Shown here: piece by piece, positions 1 to 5,932 of the stretch
Numbering within the stretch: position 1 is the stretch's first letter
Layout: each line of letters begins with the position of its first letter
NCBI GenBank assembly: GCA_019314005.1
Contig: JAFDAE010000117.1
Span: forward strand, 1 to 6,760
Reading direction: 5' to 3'
DNA: 6,760 nt
Source of the DNA: Deltaproteobacteria bacterium
GTDB lineage: Bacteria; Desulfobacterota; Desulfobacteria; C00003060; C00003106
The notes under the pieces: generated by a model
Database searches by the model: none
What the model was told of the DNA's origin: nothing
Seen by the model: the letters and a program-made list of their open reading frames with translations, nothing else
Position numbers and translations under genes: made by a program

Positions 1-84
1 GCCGGTATCAAGAAAGGCCTGTAAAACAGCATTACCAAAAGTGCCTGTGCCGCCGGTTATAAGAAGTGTTTTGTCTTTAAACAT
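1..84 (-). CDS. capE: CapE/WbjB-like UDP-sugar 4,6-dehydratase, N-terminus only (partial)
   Basis: Only the first 28 codons lie in the window; the gene runs off the left edge. Seen: an ATG at 84 opens a frame starting MFKDKTLLITGG, with the Rossmann dinucleotide-binding glycine motif TGGTGTFG at residues 10-17 followed by NAVL. Known: this start closely resembles the extended SDR enzymes CapE, WbjB and FnlA, which act on UDP-GlcNAc (5-inverting 4,6-dehydration) as the first step to UDP-N-acetyl-L-fucosamine in the cytoplasm. The start is supported by a strong ribosome binding site (GGGGAG, 9 bases upstream). It overlaps the end of the preceding glycosyltransferase gene by 8 bases, indicating co-transcription and translational coupling. 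The related flagellin or pseudaminic acid enzyme FlaA1/PseB starts similarly and cannot be excluded from 28 residues. An SDR-type nucleotide-sugar enzyme is near certain; the CapE assignment is probable. Confidence 0.8.
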   Translation of the reverse strand, partial: MFKDKTLLITGGTGTFGNAVLQAFLDTG

Positions 85-1240
85 CTTTAGTTGCTCCCCT
101 ATTCGTTTTAGCCACTTCAGCCAAGAATGAGAATGTTTCCCTTGCACACTGCTTCCAGGAATATTCCCCCGTGCGATCATAAGCCTCTTGAGCAAGCCTG
201 GCCCTCAAGCCATGATCTTTCAACAGCATAGTAAGTGCATCTGCAATCTGATCTGGATATTCAGGATCAAAATAAACACCTGCATTCCCAAGCACTTCCG
301 GCATGGGGCCGCGATTGGAGCAAGCAATGGGCAATCCGGACGCCATTGCCTCTAACAAAATATTCGGCATATTTTCGCAACTTGAAGCGAAAATAAAGGC
401 ATCTGCATTATGATAGATTTCAGGAAGCGCATTATATGGTACGAAACCTTTGTCGGTCATGAAAACGCCATTAGTGTCTACACGTTCAACCGTGTTTTTA
501 AATCTGCGCATGGCCTGCAGATAAAAAGACCCGACAAAATCAATAGCGACAGGAAAACCTTTTTGTCTCAAGACCGCCACAGCCTCCGCCACATGCCACT
601 GGTGTTTGTAAACATCCACAATAGAGACATAGAGTAGGCGAAAAGGGTTGGTCGGCGAATAAGAATCAAGCGGCTTCTGGTTTCTGGGCGGCAAGAAAAA
701 ATCTTTGCTAATACCGTGTGGCACGATTGCTGTTTGTAGCGGTTTTTTTTTCAATTGTGAACAAACGGTTTTCTTAGAAAAAAAAAAAAAAAAGATAAGC
801 CCATCCGCTCTTTGAAAACTCATCCCTTGGACAATATTGAGCAACTTAAATCTCATCCTCATTGAAACAGCTTCATACCTTGCAGCCTCTTTAGGCTCAA
901 ACGGCAATAAATTCTGTGACATAGTTACCGCCGGCAAGGTTATATGATTAGGCAAGGTTCCTCCAGGAGAAAAAAGAAGATCACACTGATTTTGTTTTAA
1001 TAATTTAGGCATCACAAATTGTTGCCAATAGATCCGCCAAGGCAAACTCCGGTCAAGAATCGGTAGATGAGCTTTTTCCAGCCATTCTTGATCGTATAAA
1101 CTGGAAAGGGTGTTTGCGCTGCCCCATGCTATAACGCGCTTGAAGCCAAAATCAACGGGTCTGGCATGTCTCAAAACTTCAAAAATATGAGTAATTCCTC
1201 CGCCAGCACGGATATTTGATAAATCAATTCCAAGTATCAT
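77..1240 (-). CDS. Family 4 (GT-B) glycosyltransferase with internal poly-T tract
   Basis: A 387-residue retaining glycosyltransferase of the GT4 class, expected to act on the cytoplasmic membrane face and transfer a nucleotide-activated sugar to a lipid-linked glycan. Seen: an N-terminal acceptor-side lobe beginning MILGIDLSNIRAGGGITH; a linker region with VPHGIS at 173-178; and a C-terminal donor-binding lobe with the EX7E motif (Glu289 and Glu297, in SSCENMPNILLEAMASG) and the following GLPIACSNRGPMPEV. Length is normal for the family. The ATG at 1240 overlaps the stop of the upstream gene (ATGA, 1237-1240); only a weak AGGG lies 10 bases upstream, so coupling is likely. Oddity: residues 150-154 are five consecutive phenylalanines encoded by a 16-base T run, where relatives as I recall them carry a mixed Leu-(Ser/Thr)-Glu-type loop. 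Position next to a CapE-like gene makes an L-FucNAc transferase possible, but the sugar specificity is inferred. Confidence 0.93.
   Translation of the reverse strand: MILGIDLSNIRAGGGITHIFEVLRHARPVDFGFKRVIAWGSANTLSSLYDQEWLEKAHLPILDRSLPWRIYWQQFVMPKLLKQNQCDLLFSPGGTLPNHITLPAVTMSQNLLPFEPKEAARYEAVSMRMRFKLLNIVQGMSFQRADGLIFFFFFSKKTVCSQLKKKPLQTAIVPHGISKDFFLPPRNQKPLDSYSPTNPFRLLYVSIVDVYKHQWHVAEAVAVLRQKGFPVAIDFVGSFYLQAMRRFKNTVERVDTNGVFMTDKGFVPYNALPEIYHNADAFIFASSCENMPNILLEAMASGLPIACSNRGPMPEVLGNAGVYFDPEYPDQIADALTMLLKDHGLRARLAQEAYDRTGEYSWKQCARETFSFLAEVAKTNRGATKDV
94..99 (-). promoter_or_regulatory. Ribosome binding site of the CapE-like gene
   Basis: GGGGAG on the minus strand, 9 bases upstream of the ATG at 84. 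It lies inside the last codons of the upstream glycosyltransferase gene, so it can be read only as part of the longer transcript. It fixes the start of the partial dehydratase gene. Confidence 0.7.
778..793. repeat. 16-base homopolymer tract (A16 on +, T16 in the coding sense)
   Basis: Sixteen consecutive A on the plus strand, read as T16 in the family 4 glycosyltransferase. It encodes Phe150-Phe154 and the first base of Ser155. The gene is in frame at this length. Removing one T gives a TGA stop at codon 163; adding one gives a TAA stop at codon 156. Either change would remove the donor-binding lobe and the EX7E motif. A second tract, A9 in the coding sense, lies 26 bases downstream at 743-751. 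The tract could be a slippage-prone contingency site, a transcriptional slippage site, or a sequencing error. Confidence 0.9.
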
Positions 1241-2301
1241 TCAAAATATTCCCTGTATACACTCAAAATCTCCCCTGCCCGATCCGTCACCTCATGTCCA
1301 TCCCGCAGCAATCGCTCATACCCTGCCTGGGCTATCTTTTCCCGTTTATCATTATGCTTTAGATAATATCTGATCTTGTCAAGCATCTCTTCTTTGTCAC
1401 GGAAATATTCCGCCTCCACCCCTTGTTTAAACATGGAATCAAGATCATCCGTGTATTGACTGAGCATAAAGGTTTTTGCAGCGGAAATTTCAAAACAACG
1501 GCGAGTGTATGTGTCATTATTGAGTTTTGATAAAAAAACAAGGGCAATTTTAGTGCTGTTCAGGGCAAGGTTGTAATCATTAGTTAAATATGGAATTGTT
1601 TCTAATTTGCTTATGAAATACTGATAATATTGAGAGCATTCCCATTCTGGCCCAAAAAGCTTAAATTTGATCCCTGAGTCTAACACTCCTTTTATATAAT
1701 CATCACGCCCATCATTTTCATAATGTCCTGCAAAAATTACATCAGTCTTATATTTTTGTGTTTGCAGATCCGAAACCGGATAATTTTTTTCTTTTATAAA
1801 GTAGGAGCGCAACAGACTTACATTACTATATCTCAGCTTTTTATATTCCAGTATATTTTTTTGTCTGTAAGCAAATATCCAATCATAGACGGAAATGGCT
1901 CTTAAATAATGACGACTCAAAAAAGCAGGATATAGTTTTGAGAATGGGTCATCATTATTATATCCAGCGATTATTATTTTCGGATAAAAGTTTTTAACCT
2001 TCCGAATTGTCTTTGCCCAAATATGAGTACCACGATATATAAATATAAATTGCGGATTAACTTCTGCTACTTTTTTTAAAAAATCTCTATTTATTTTATT
2101 TATAGATGGCCCTACTATAAATTTTCTTTGAAATTTATAAAAAACATCACGGAGCATATACTTCAATGATTGATTTGGACTTATCTTAAAATATTGATGC
2201 CAGGAAAAGCGAAACGTTTCATGACCAAGTTTTTTAAAAGCCTGGTAAACAGGTTCTTCATGTATTTGAGAATGCCAATCTCCAACTACTATTATTTTCA
2301 T
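1237..2301 (-). CDS. CgeB/YkvP-type glycosyltransferase
   Basis: A 354-residue protein of the CgeB-like glycosyltransferase group (C-terminal Glyco_trans_1_2-type domain, GT-B fold). Seen: the N-terminus MKIIVVGDWHSQIHEEPVY is a Rossmann-like strand and loop. DVIFAGHYENDGRDD (187-201) is the usual inter-lobe 'FxG...R' segment. The C-terminal lobe has TRRCFEISAAKTFMLS (266-281), then a DDLDSMF and YFRDKEEMLDKIRYYL stretch and AQAGYERL (324-331), the typical end of the family. It is inferred to transfer one sugar of the repeat unit in the cytoplasm; donor and acceptor are unknown. The ATG at 2301 lies 3 bases after the TAG of the methyltransferase gene with no good Shine-Dalgarno sequence, so re-initiation after the upstream gene is likely. 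Composition is strikingly uneven: the 3' end is GC-rich (33/60 at 1261-1320) while the 5' half is very AT-rich (11/60 at 2041-2100), suggesting a recombination junction within the gene. Confidence 0.85.
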   Translation of the reverse strand: MKIIVVGDWHSQIHEEPVYQAFKKLGHETFRFSWHQYFKISPNQSLKYMLRDVFYKFQRKFIVGPSINKINRDFLKKVAEVNPQFIFIYRGTHIWAKTIRKVKNFYPKIIIAGYNNDDPFSKLYPAFLSRHYLRAISVYDWIFAYRQKNILEYKKLRYSNVSLLRSYFIKEKNYPVSDLQTQKYKTDVIFAGHYENDGRDDYIKGVLDSGIKFKLFGPEWECSQYYQYFISKLETIPYLTNDYNLALNSTKIALVFLSKLNNDTYTRRCFEISAAKTFMLSQYTDDLDSMFKQGVEAEYFRDKEEMLDKIRYYLKHNDKREKIAQAGYERLLRDGHEVTDRAGEILSVYREYFE

Positions 2302-2304
2302 AAG

Positions 2305-3186
2305 CTACTTTGTAAAATCAATTATTCCCTTATTGATCTTGAAATTCTTACCGCAAGCAGTGCATATAATTTTTTCTGGGGTCATCGTCAGATTATCGGT
2401 TCCGCACTCCAAGCAACGACACATTTTTATTATATCGATATTTTTATTTCTTTTGTTCTGCGAAAATGCCCTTCTGATAAGCGCTAATACCGAGTGTTTC
2501 AAAAGTGCCTTCATGCTTATCTTGAGATCATTTTTTTCAGTACTCGATTGAGGGGGGGACCAATTAAATTGATATTCTGGATTCAGTATTTTGTATTTAA
2601 TCCCTCCACTTTTATTCTCCCAATAATATCGAACATGAAAACGAAAAGGAAATTTTGATACCCACTTAGGAAAAACAGCGCCTGCTTTGTTTGTAAAAAG
2701 ATTTCTGACTTCTTTATCCTGACAATAACTTTGCTTCTTTCTTATCAACAAGACGTCTTCTTTATCAGTAATCTCAAGCCGATGATCAAGGTAACAGGTT
2801 AATCGTTCCATAAATGCATCTGGCACTTCGATATAACCAGATTTGGCTACTCTTTGGAGCTCACTTAAAAATTGTTCGGGGGCTTCTGAATGTTCCAACA
2901 CATGAGATGCAATTACAAAATCAAAAGAATTATTCTTGAACGGTAATTTTTCAACGTAAGCCAAACAAATTGGGCGGTCACAAATTAAAGGAGCAAAATG
3001 TCTTTCCCGCGTATCAAGATATGCGTCACATAACACATTTGAACGGAAATACGGACTACCGCCACTTCCGACCTCAAGAACCAAGGCATTCTTATCAACT
3101 GGACAATGTAAGCGCCGCAGAGACCAGGCCACTGAATCAAGCCGGAAGAATCTGAAGATTTTCATCAAAAAACTTTCTTTATTCAC
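2305..3186 (-). CDS. Class I SAM-dependent methyltransferase with C-terminal Trm112-like zinc ribbon
   Basis: A 293-residue two-domain protein. Residues about 34-140 are a class I methyltransferase core: motif I, LVLEVGSGGSP (35-45), binds S-adenosylmethionine; a later strand, LPFKNNSFDFVIASHVLEH (81-99), matches the Methyltransf_11 pattern. Residues about 255-293 form a small zinc ribbon with CxxC pairs at Cys258/Cys261 and Cys275/Cys278, ending NFKINKGIIDF, which resembles Trm112-like or YcaR-like domains. Such ribbons usually precede the methyltransferase; here it follows. Substrate is not visible from sequence; in this neighbourhood a sugar of the glycan or its precursor is the likely target (inference). 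The GTG start at 3186 is chosen because AGAGG sits 7 bases upstream; an internal ATG at codon 8 is less well placed. A C7 run (2552-2558) and a T-rich run lie in the linker-encoding part. The closely following CgeB-type gene points to one operon. Confidence 0.88.
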   Translation of the reverse strand: MNKESFLMKIFRFFRLDSVAWSLRRLHCPVDKNALVLEVGSGGSPYFRSNVLCDAYLDTRERHFAPLICDRPICLAYVEKLPFKNNSFDFVIASHVLEHSEAPEQFLSELQRVAKSGYIEVPDAFMERLTCYLDHRLEITDKEDVLLIRKKQSYCQDKEVRNLFTNKAGAVFPKWVSKFPFRFHVRYYWENKSGGIKYKILNPEYQFNWSPPQSSTEKNDLKISMKALLKHSVLALIRRAFSQNKRNKNIDIIKMCRCLECGTDNLTMTPEKIICTACGKNFKINKGIIDFTK

Positions 3187-3193
3187 GAATTAA

Positions 3194-3198
3194 CCTCT
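3194..3198 (-). promoter_or_regulatory. Ribosome binding site of the methyltransferase gene
   Basis: AGAGG on the minus strand, 7 bases upstream of the GTG at 3186. It lies in the only sizeable intergenic gap (3187-3236). It decides in favour of the GTG over the ATG seven codons later. I see no hairpin followed by a T run in this gap, so it does not look like a terminator. Confidence 0.65.
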
Positions 3199-3236
3199 TT
3201 GGTAATAACCGCCCTACTTAACGGCCATATCGTTTT

Positions 3237-4265
3237 TTACAGATCGGGAGTTCTACCAACTTTCCTTTTTATTAACCTGATGACTTTATCGCAGATATGT
3301 TCTCCTAAAACTATCAGACCGATTAGGTAGATGTAATAATATGGGCTATTGTTTATGCGAATTTCCTGATTTAATATTGTTGCATAAGACCAAAACGCCA
3401 TCAGCCCCTTTTTACGCTGAATAGAAAGGACAGGATAAGAGTATTTAGAAAATTCCTTCCTGATGTATTGAGTAGAATTCAAACCATATTGTTGATCTAT
3501 GTATTCTGTGATTTTAAAAAAACCTTTCATGAAATTTATGGAGTTATCCACTGTAATTGTATTGGGTGTATAAAGAGAACTTTCAGATTCAGATGATCCG
3601 AAAAAAGGGGTTCCGCTTTTATCTTGAGCAGTCAGCGATATATCACAAAAGGCAGAAGAATATTTCAATGTAATTTCAGCAAGGATATAAAGTTGAAACA
3701 GCAATGTTCCATCAAAATAATCAACAAGATAATCCAGGCTGTATTCTCTCTTAAAGGTAAAGCCGGAGATAAAAACACTTTTACGAAATAAGGATAGATA
3801 TGCATATTCTCCTTTTTCAAAGAATATGCTTTCAGGATAATATTTAAACAATTCTTGAGTTCCGTTCTCATGTATAAGAAGATGTGTTTTTAAAATATAT
3901 CCTAATTCACGATGACCTTTCAAAAAACCAATAAACTTATCCAATGCTTCTGGAACAAACCAGTCATCATCACCCATTAAAATAATATATTCACCGGAAG
4001 CCTTTTGTATAAGCTCCCGCAAATTCTTATCATAACCTAAGTTTTTTTCATTTTCGTAATATTTAACATTGTAATCTGAGTGATTCGAATACTCCATAAC
4101 TTTTGCGCTAATCTCAGGGCGACGCGGACTCATATCTTCACATACAATTATCTCAATTTCATTACGAGATGAAGCATCAATAGATTTTAAAAGCCGATAT
4201 ATTTCATCCGGCCTATTATAACTCGGTATGCATATAGAAATGAATGGTTCTTTTTCTTTGTTCAA
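3237..4265 (-). CDS. Family 2 (GT-A) glycosyltransferase, abequosyltransferase-like
   Basis: A 342-residue inverting glycosyltransferase with a GT-A fold. Seen: the N-terminal nucleotide-binding start ISICIPSYNRPDEIYRLLKSI (9-29), IEIIVCEDMS (37-46), the YYENEKNLGYDKNLREL stretch (69-85), and the metal-binding DxD-type motif GEYIILMGDDDWF (91-103; Asp99-Asp101). About 240 residues follow, ending in a hydrophobic stretch (308-320) and a basic tail (KVIRLIKRKVGR), which may hold the protein at the inner membrane. Known: this layout resembles O-antigen side-branch enzymes such as the RfbV-type abequosyltransferase group; the actual donor cannot be read from sequence. The start is TTG at 4265, supported by AAGGAG 7 bases upstream, and overlaps the stop of the amide-ligase gene by four bases (TTGA), so translation is probably coupled. 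Low G+C matches the neighbouring core genes. Confidence 0.92.
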   Translation of the reverse strand: MNKEKEPFISICIPSYNRPDEIYRLLKSIDASSRNEIEIIVCEDMSPRRPEISAKVMEYSNHSDYNVKYYENEKNLGYDKNLRELIQKASGEYIILMGDDDWFVPEALDKFIGFLKGHRELGYILKTHLLIHENGTQELFKYYPESIFFEKGEYAYLSLFRKSVFISGFTFKREYSLDYLVDYFDGTLLFQLYILAEITLKYSSAFCDISLTAQDKSGTPFFGSSESESSLYTPNTITVDNSINFMKGFFKITEYIDQQYGLNSTQYIRKEFSKYSYPVLSIQRKKGLMAFWSYATILNQEIRINNSPYYYIYLIGLIVLGEHICDKVIRLIKRKVGRTPDL

Positions 4266-5914
4266 AACACATCTCCTTTAAAATGCGCAAGAACATATGC
4301 GCCATTTATGATTTGATATCTCAAGGTAAATTCAGATGCGTTTCGTGCCGGAATGTTGTTCAAGGTATCTGATAAAGATCCGTCTAAAATGTCATTAGCA
4401 TGCAGGTAATCAACAGCTTTTCTCAAATCTCCACGATGATATTTTCTTAAATTATACCCGTGAGTTTCGGTCTGATATGGATTTAAAAAAAGCATCTTGT
4501 CATTTAACAAATTTGCTGAAATATAATTTACGAAATTAACCAGTTTGAAATAGGAAAAACGCAACGGCCGTTTTAAACCTTCTTCACCAAATAATGATCC
4601 AATAGTTTTTATATTGCTCAAGGATGGAAAGTATGTTTTTAACATATCAATCGAACCCAACTTGCGATGCCGGAATTTATTAGAAATTGTAAAATAAAAA
4701 TCTGTAATCTCTGGTTCTGTAAATGGCAATACGATGTCTCCATATTCGCGAAAAATATCAGAACCCAACAAATGGAATTTATTATTTCGTTCAATTAGAT
4801 ATATATATTCTTCAATAGAAGATATTGTGCTCATATCTCTCCATTCAAGAAAATCTTTATAAAGTTCATTTTTTATAGCTTCTGAAACACTCGACGGCAT
4901 AGCTACTTTACTGCTCCAGACCTTCAAGATGTTATGGGGTGGACAGTCATCAAAAGAATCCCGCTTATCATCATGTTGTTTAGCATCAAAACCCATTATC
5001 CCATCTGAATACGCAGAAGAACATATACTATCAACATGATCAAACCGTTGGCTTACAAAATCAAACAAGTGGCAATTTTGAATCGAAATACAGCCACCTG
5101 TTATCTCGGTAAGCGGTTTAAGATTTTTCGTATAAGAATCTTTGGTTAATTTATGAAAAGTTGGCGACCTTAAACCTAAAGCCGATGTTACCTGTTTAGC
5201 ATAAGAATATTCCAAAATCTTACTATCAAATCCGTATGTTATCGAATGAATATTGTTCTTTGGCAGATGCCTTGCCATAAACGCTGCCATCAGGCGAGAA
5301 TCCACACCACCACTAATAGGCAATAGATATTGTTTGTCCTTGTCTAACTTGGCAAAAACCTGATCAAACCGTTCAAAACTCTCTTTTAGGAAATCCTCTT
5401 TTAAAAATCCCCTTTTCTTTTCATAATTGATGTGCCAGTATCTGTTAATAGAATATCTCAAATTTGGTGCTATCTTAACATACGAGCCGCAAGGTATTTG
5501 TAAAATATTGGAGAATAGGCTTTTTGACCCAAGTGTGCTTTCATAAAGAAGTGTTTCCCAAAAACCGATTTTATCTATATTTAAATCGTTCCAATATTCT
5601 TTAATTAAATAGAATCTATTAAACAGAATAAGCTGATTGTTTTTTTTATCATCAAACATAAAAAGAGGGAATGTGCCTAACCTATCACGATAAATCAGTA
5701 GGCAACCATTTTCATCAAATCCATATAAATAACCAAAACTGCTGTTTAACGTCTTCTCAACACTACTACCAGTTTTGAGCCGACCATCGCCCATATAAAC
5801 AACAGAACTTAAAGGCTTAAGCTCACCAAGGTTCTGCTTTTTAAATCCCTTATATTCCGGCTCAAGAGACAGTCCTTCATCCCCTTTTTTTATTTTTATC
5901 AGAATGTTGTACAT
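4262..5914 (-). CDS. Asparagine-synthase-like ATP-dependent amide ligase lacking glutaminase Cys2
   Basis: A 550-residue homologue of glutamine-hydrolysing asparagine synthase (AsnB family). Seen (numbered from the ATG): an N-terminal class II amidotransferase-like domain recognisable by RDRLGTFPLF (76-85) and IPCGSYV (140-146), followed by YWHI; then the synthetase domain with the ATP/pyrophosphate loop SGGVDS (201-206) and SAYSDGIMG (300-308). Two differences stand out. The N-terminus reads MYNI where AsnB has MCGI, so the nucleophilic Cys2 is Tyr. The usual SGxGSDE motif has Gly after the Asp. It therefore probably activates a carboxylate with ATP but cannot release ammonia from glutamine; it may use free ammonia or an amine. 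Known relatives in O-antigen loci (WbmE, WbpS) are thought to amidate uronic acids. Start: ATG 5914 with AGGAG 10 bases upstream; a TTG at 5920 adds two residues but leaves only 4 bases. Not a general asparagine synthase, judging by context. Confidence 0.87.
   Translation of the reverse strand: MYNILIKIKKGDEGLSLEPEYKGFKKQNLGELKPLSSVVYMGDGRLKTGSSVEKTLNSSFGYLYGFDENGCLLIYRDRLGTFPLFMFDDKKNNQLILFNRFYLIKEYWNDLNIDKIGFWETLLYESTLGSKSLFSNILQIPCGSYVKIAPNLRYSINRYWHINYEKKRGFLKEDFLKESFERFDQVFAKLDKDKQYLLPISGGVDSRLMAAFMARHLPKNNIHSITYGFDSKILEYSYAKQVTSALGLRSPTFHKLTKDSYTKNLKPLTEITGGCISIQNCHLFDFVSQRFDHVDSICSSAYSDGIMGFDAKQHDDKRDSFDDCPPHNILKVWSSKVAMPSSVSEAIKNELYKDFLEWRDMSTISSIEEYIYLIERNNKFHLLGSDIFREYGDIVLPFTEPEITDFYFTISNKFRHRKLGSIDMLKTYFPSLSNIKTIGSLFGEEGLKRPLRFSYFKLVNFVNYISANLLNDKMLFLNPYQTETHGYNLRKYHRGDLRKAVDYLHANDILDGSLSDTLNNIPARNASEFTLRYQIINGAYVLAHFKGDVF
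4273..4278 (-). promoter_or_regulatory. Ribosome binding site of the family 2 glycosyltransferase gene
   Basis: A near-perfect AAGGAG on the minus strand, 7 bases before the TTG at 4265, inside the last codons of the upstream gene. It makes the unusual TTG start credible. Confidence 0.75.
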
Positions 5915-5924
5915 AGTCAAATCA

Positions 5925-5929
5925 CTCCT
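5925..5929 (-). promoter_or_regulatory. Ribosome binding site of the amide-ligase gene
   Basis: AGGAG on the minus strand just upstream of the TGA stop's partner gene start. It is 10 bases from the ATG at 5914 and 4 bases from the TTG at 5920. Spacing and the MYNI/MCGI alignment favour the ATG. Confidence 0.6.
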
Positions 5930-5932
5930 GCA

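Noticed and set aside
410..637. Plus-strand open frame of 75 codons
   Set aside because: It lies fully antisense within the well-supported family 4 glycosyltransferase, has no recognisable domain, and I see no ribosome binding site that would justify it.
2170..2487. Plus-strand open frame of 105 codons crossing the junction of two minus-strand genes
   Set aside because: It is antisense to two genes with clear domains. Its hydrophobic composition is what AT-rich sequence gives when read on the other strand.
3187..3236. Intergenic gap as a possible terminator or promoter
   Set aside because: No stable hairpin with a T run in either direction and no convincing -35/-10 pair. Only short 3-4 base inverted matches are present.
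3308..3345. Hydrophobic segment near the C-terminus of the family 2 transferase as a certain transmembrane helix
   Set aside because: The stretch is short (about 13-16 residues) and contains Tyr and polar residues. Peripheral membrane association is as likely.
4262..5914. Lasso-peptide macrolactam synthetase (McjC-like), also an asparagine-synthase homologue
   Set aside because: No precursor peptide, no B-type leader peptidase and no ABC exporter nearby. The neighbours are all glycan enzymes.
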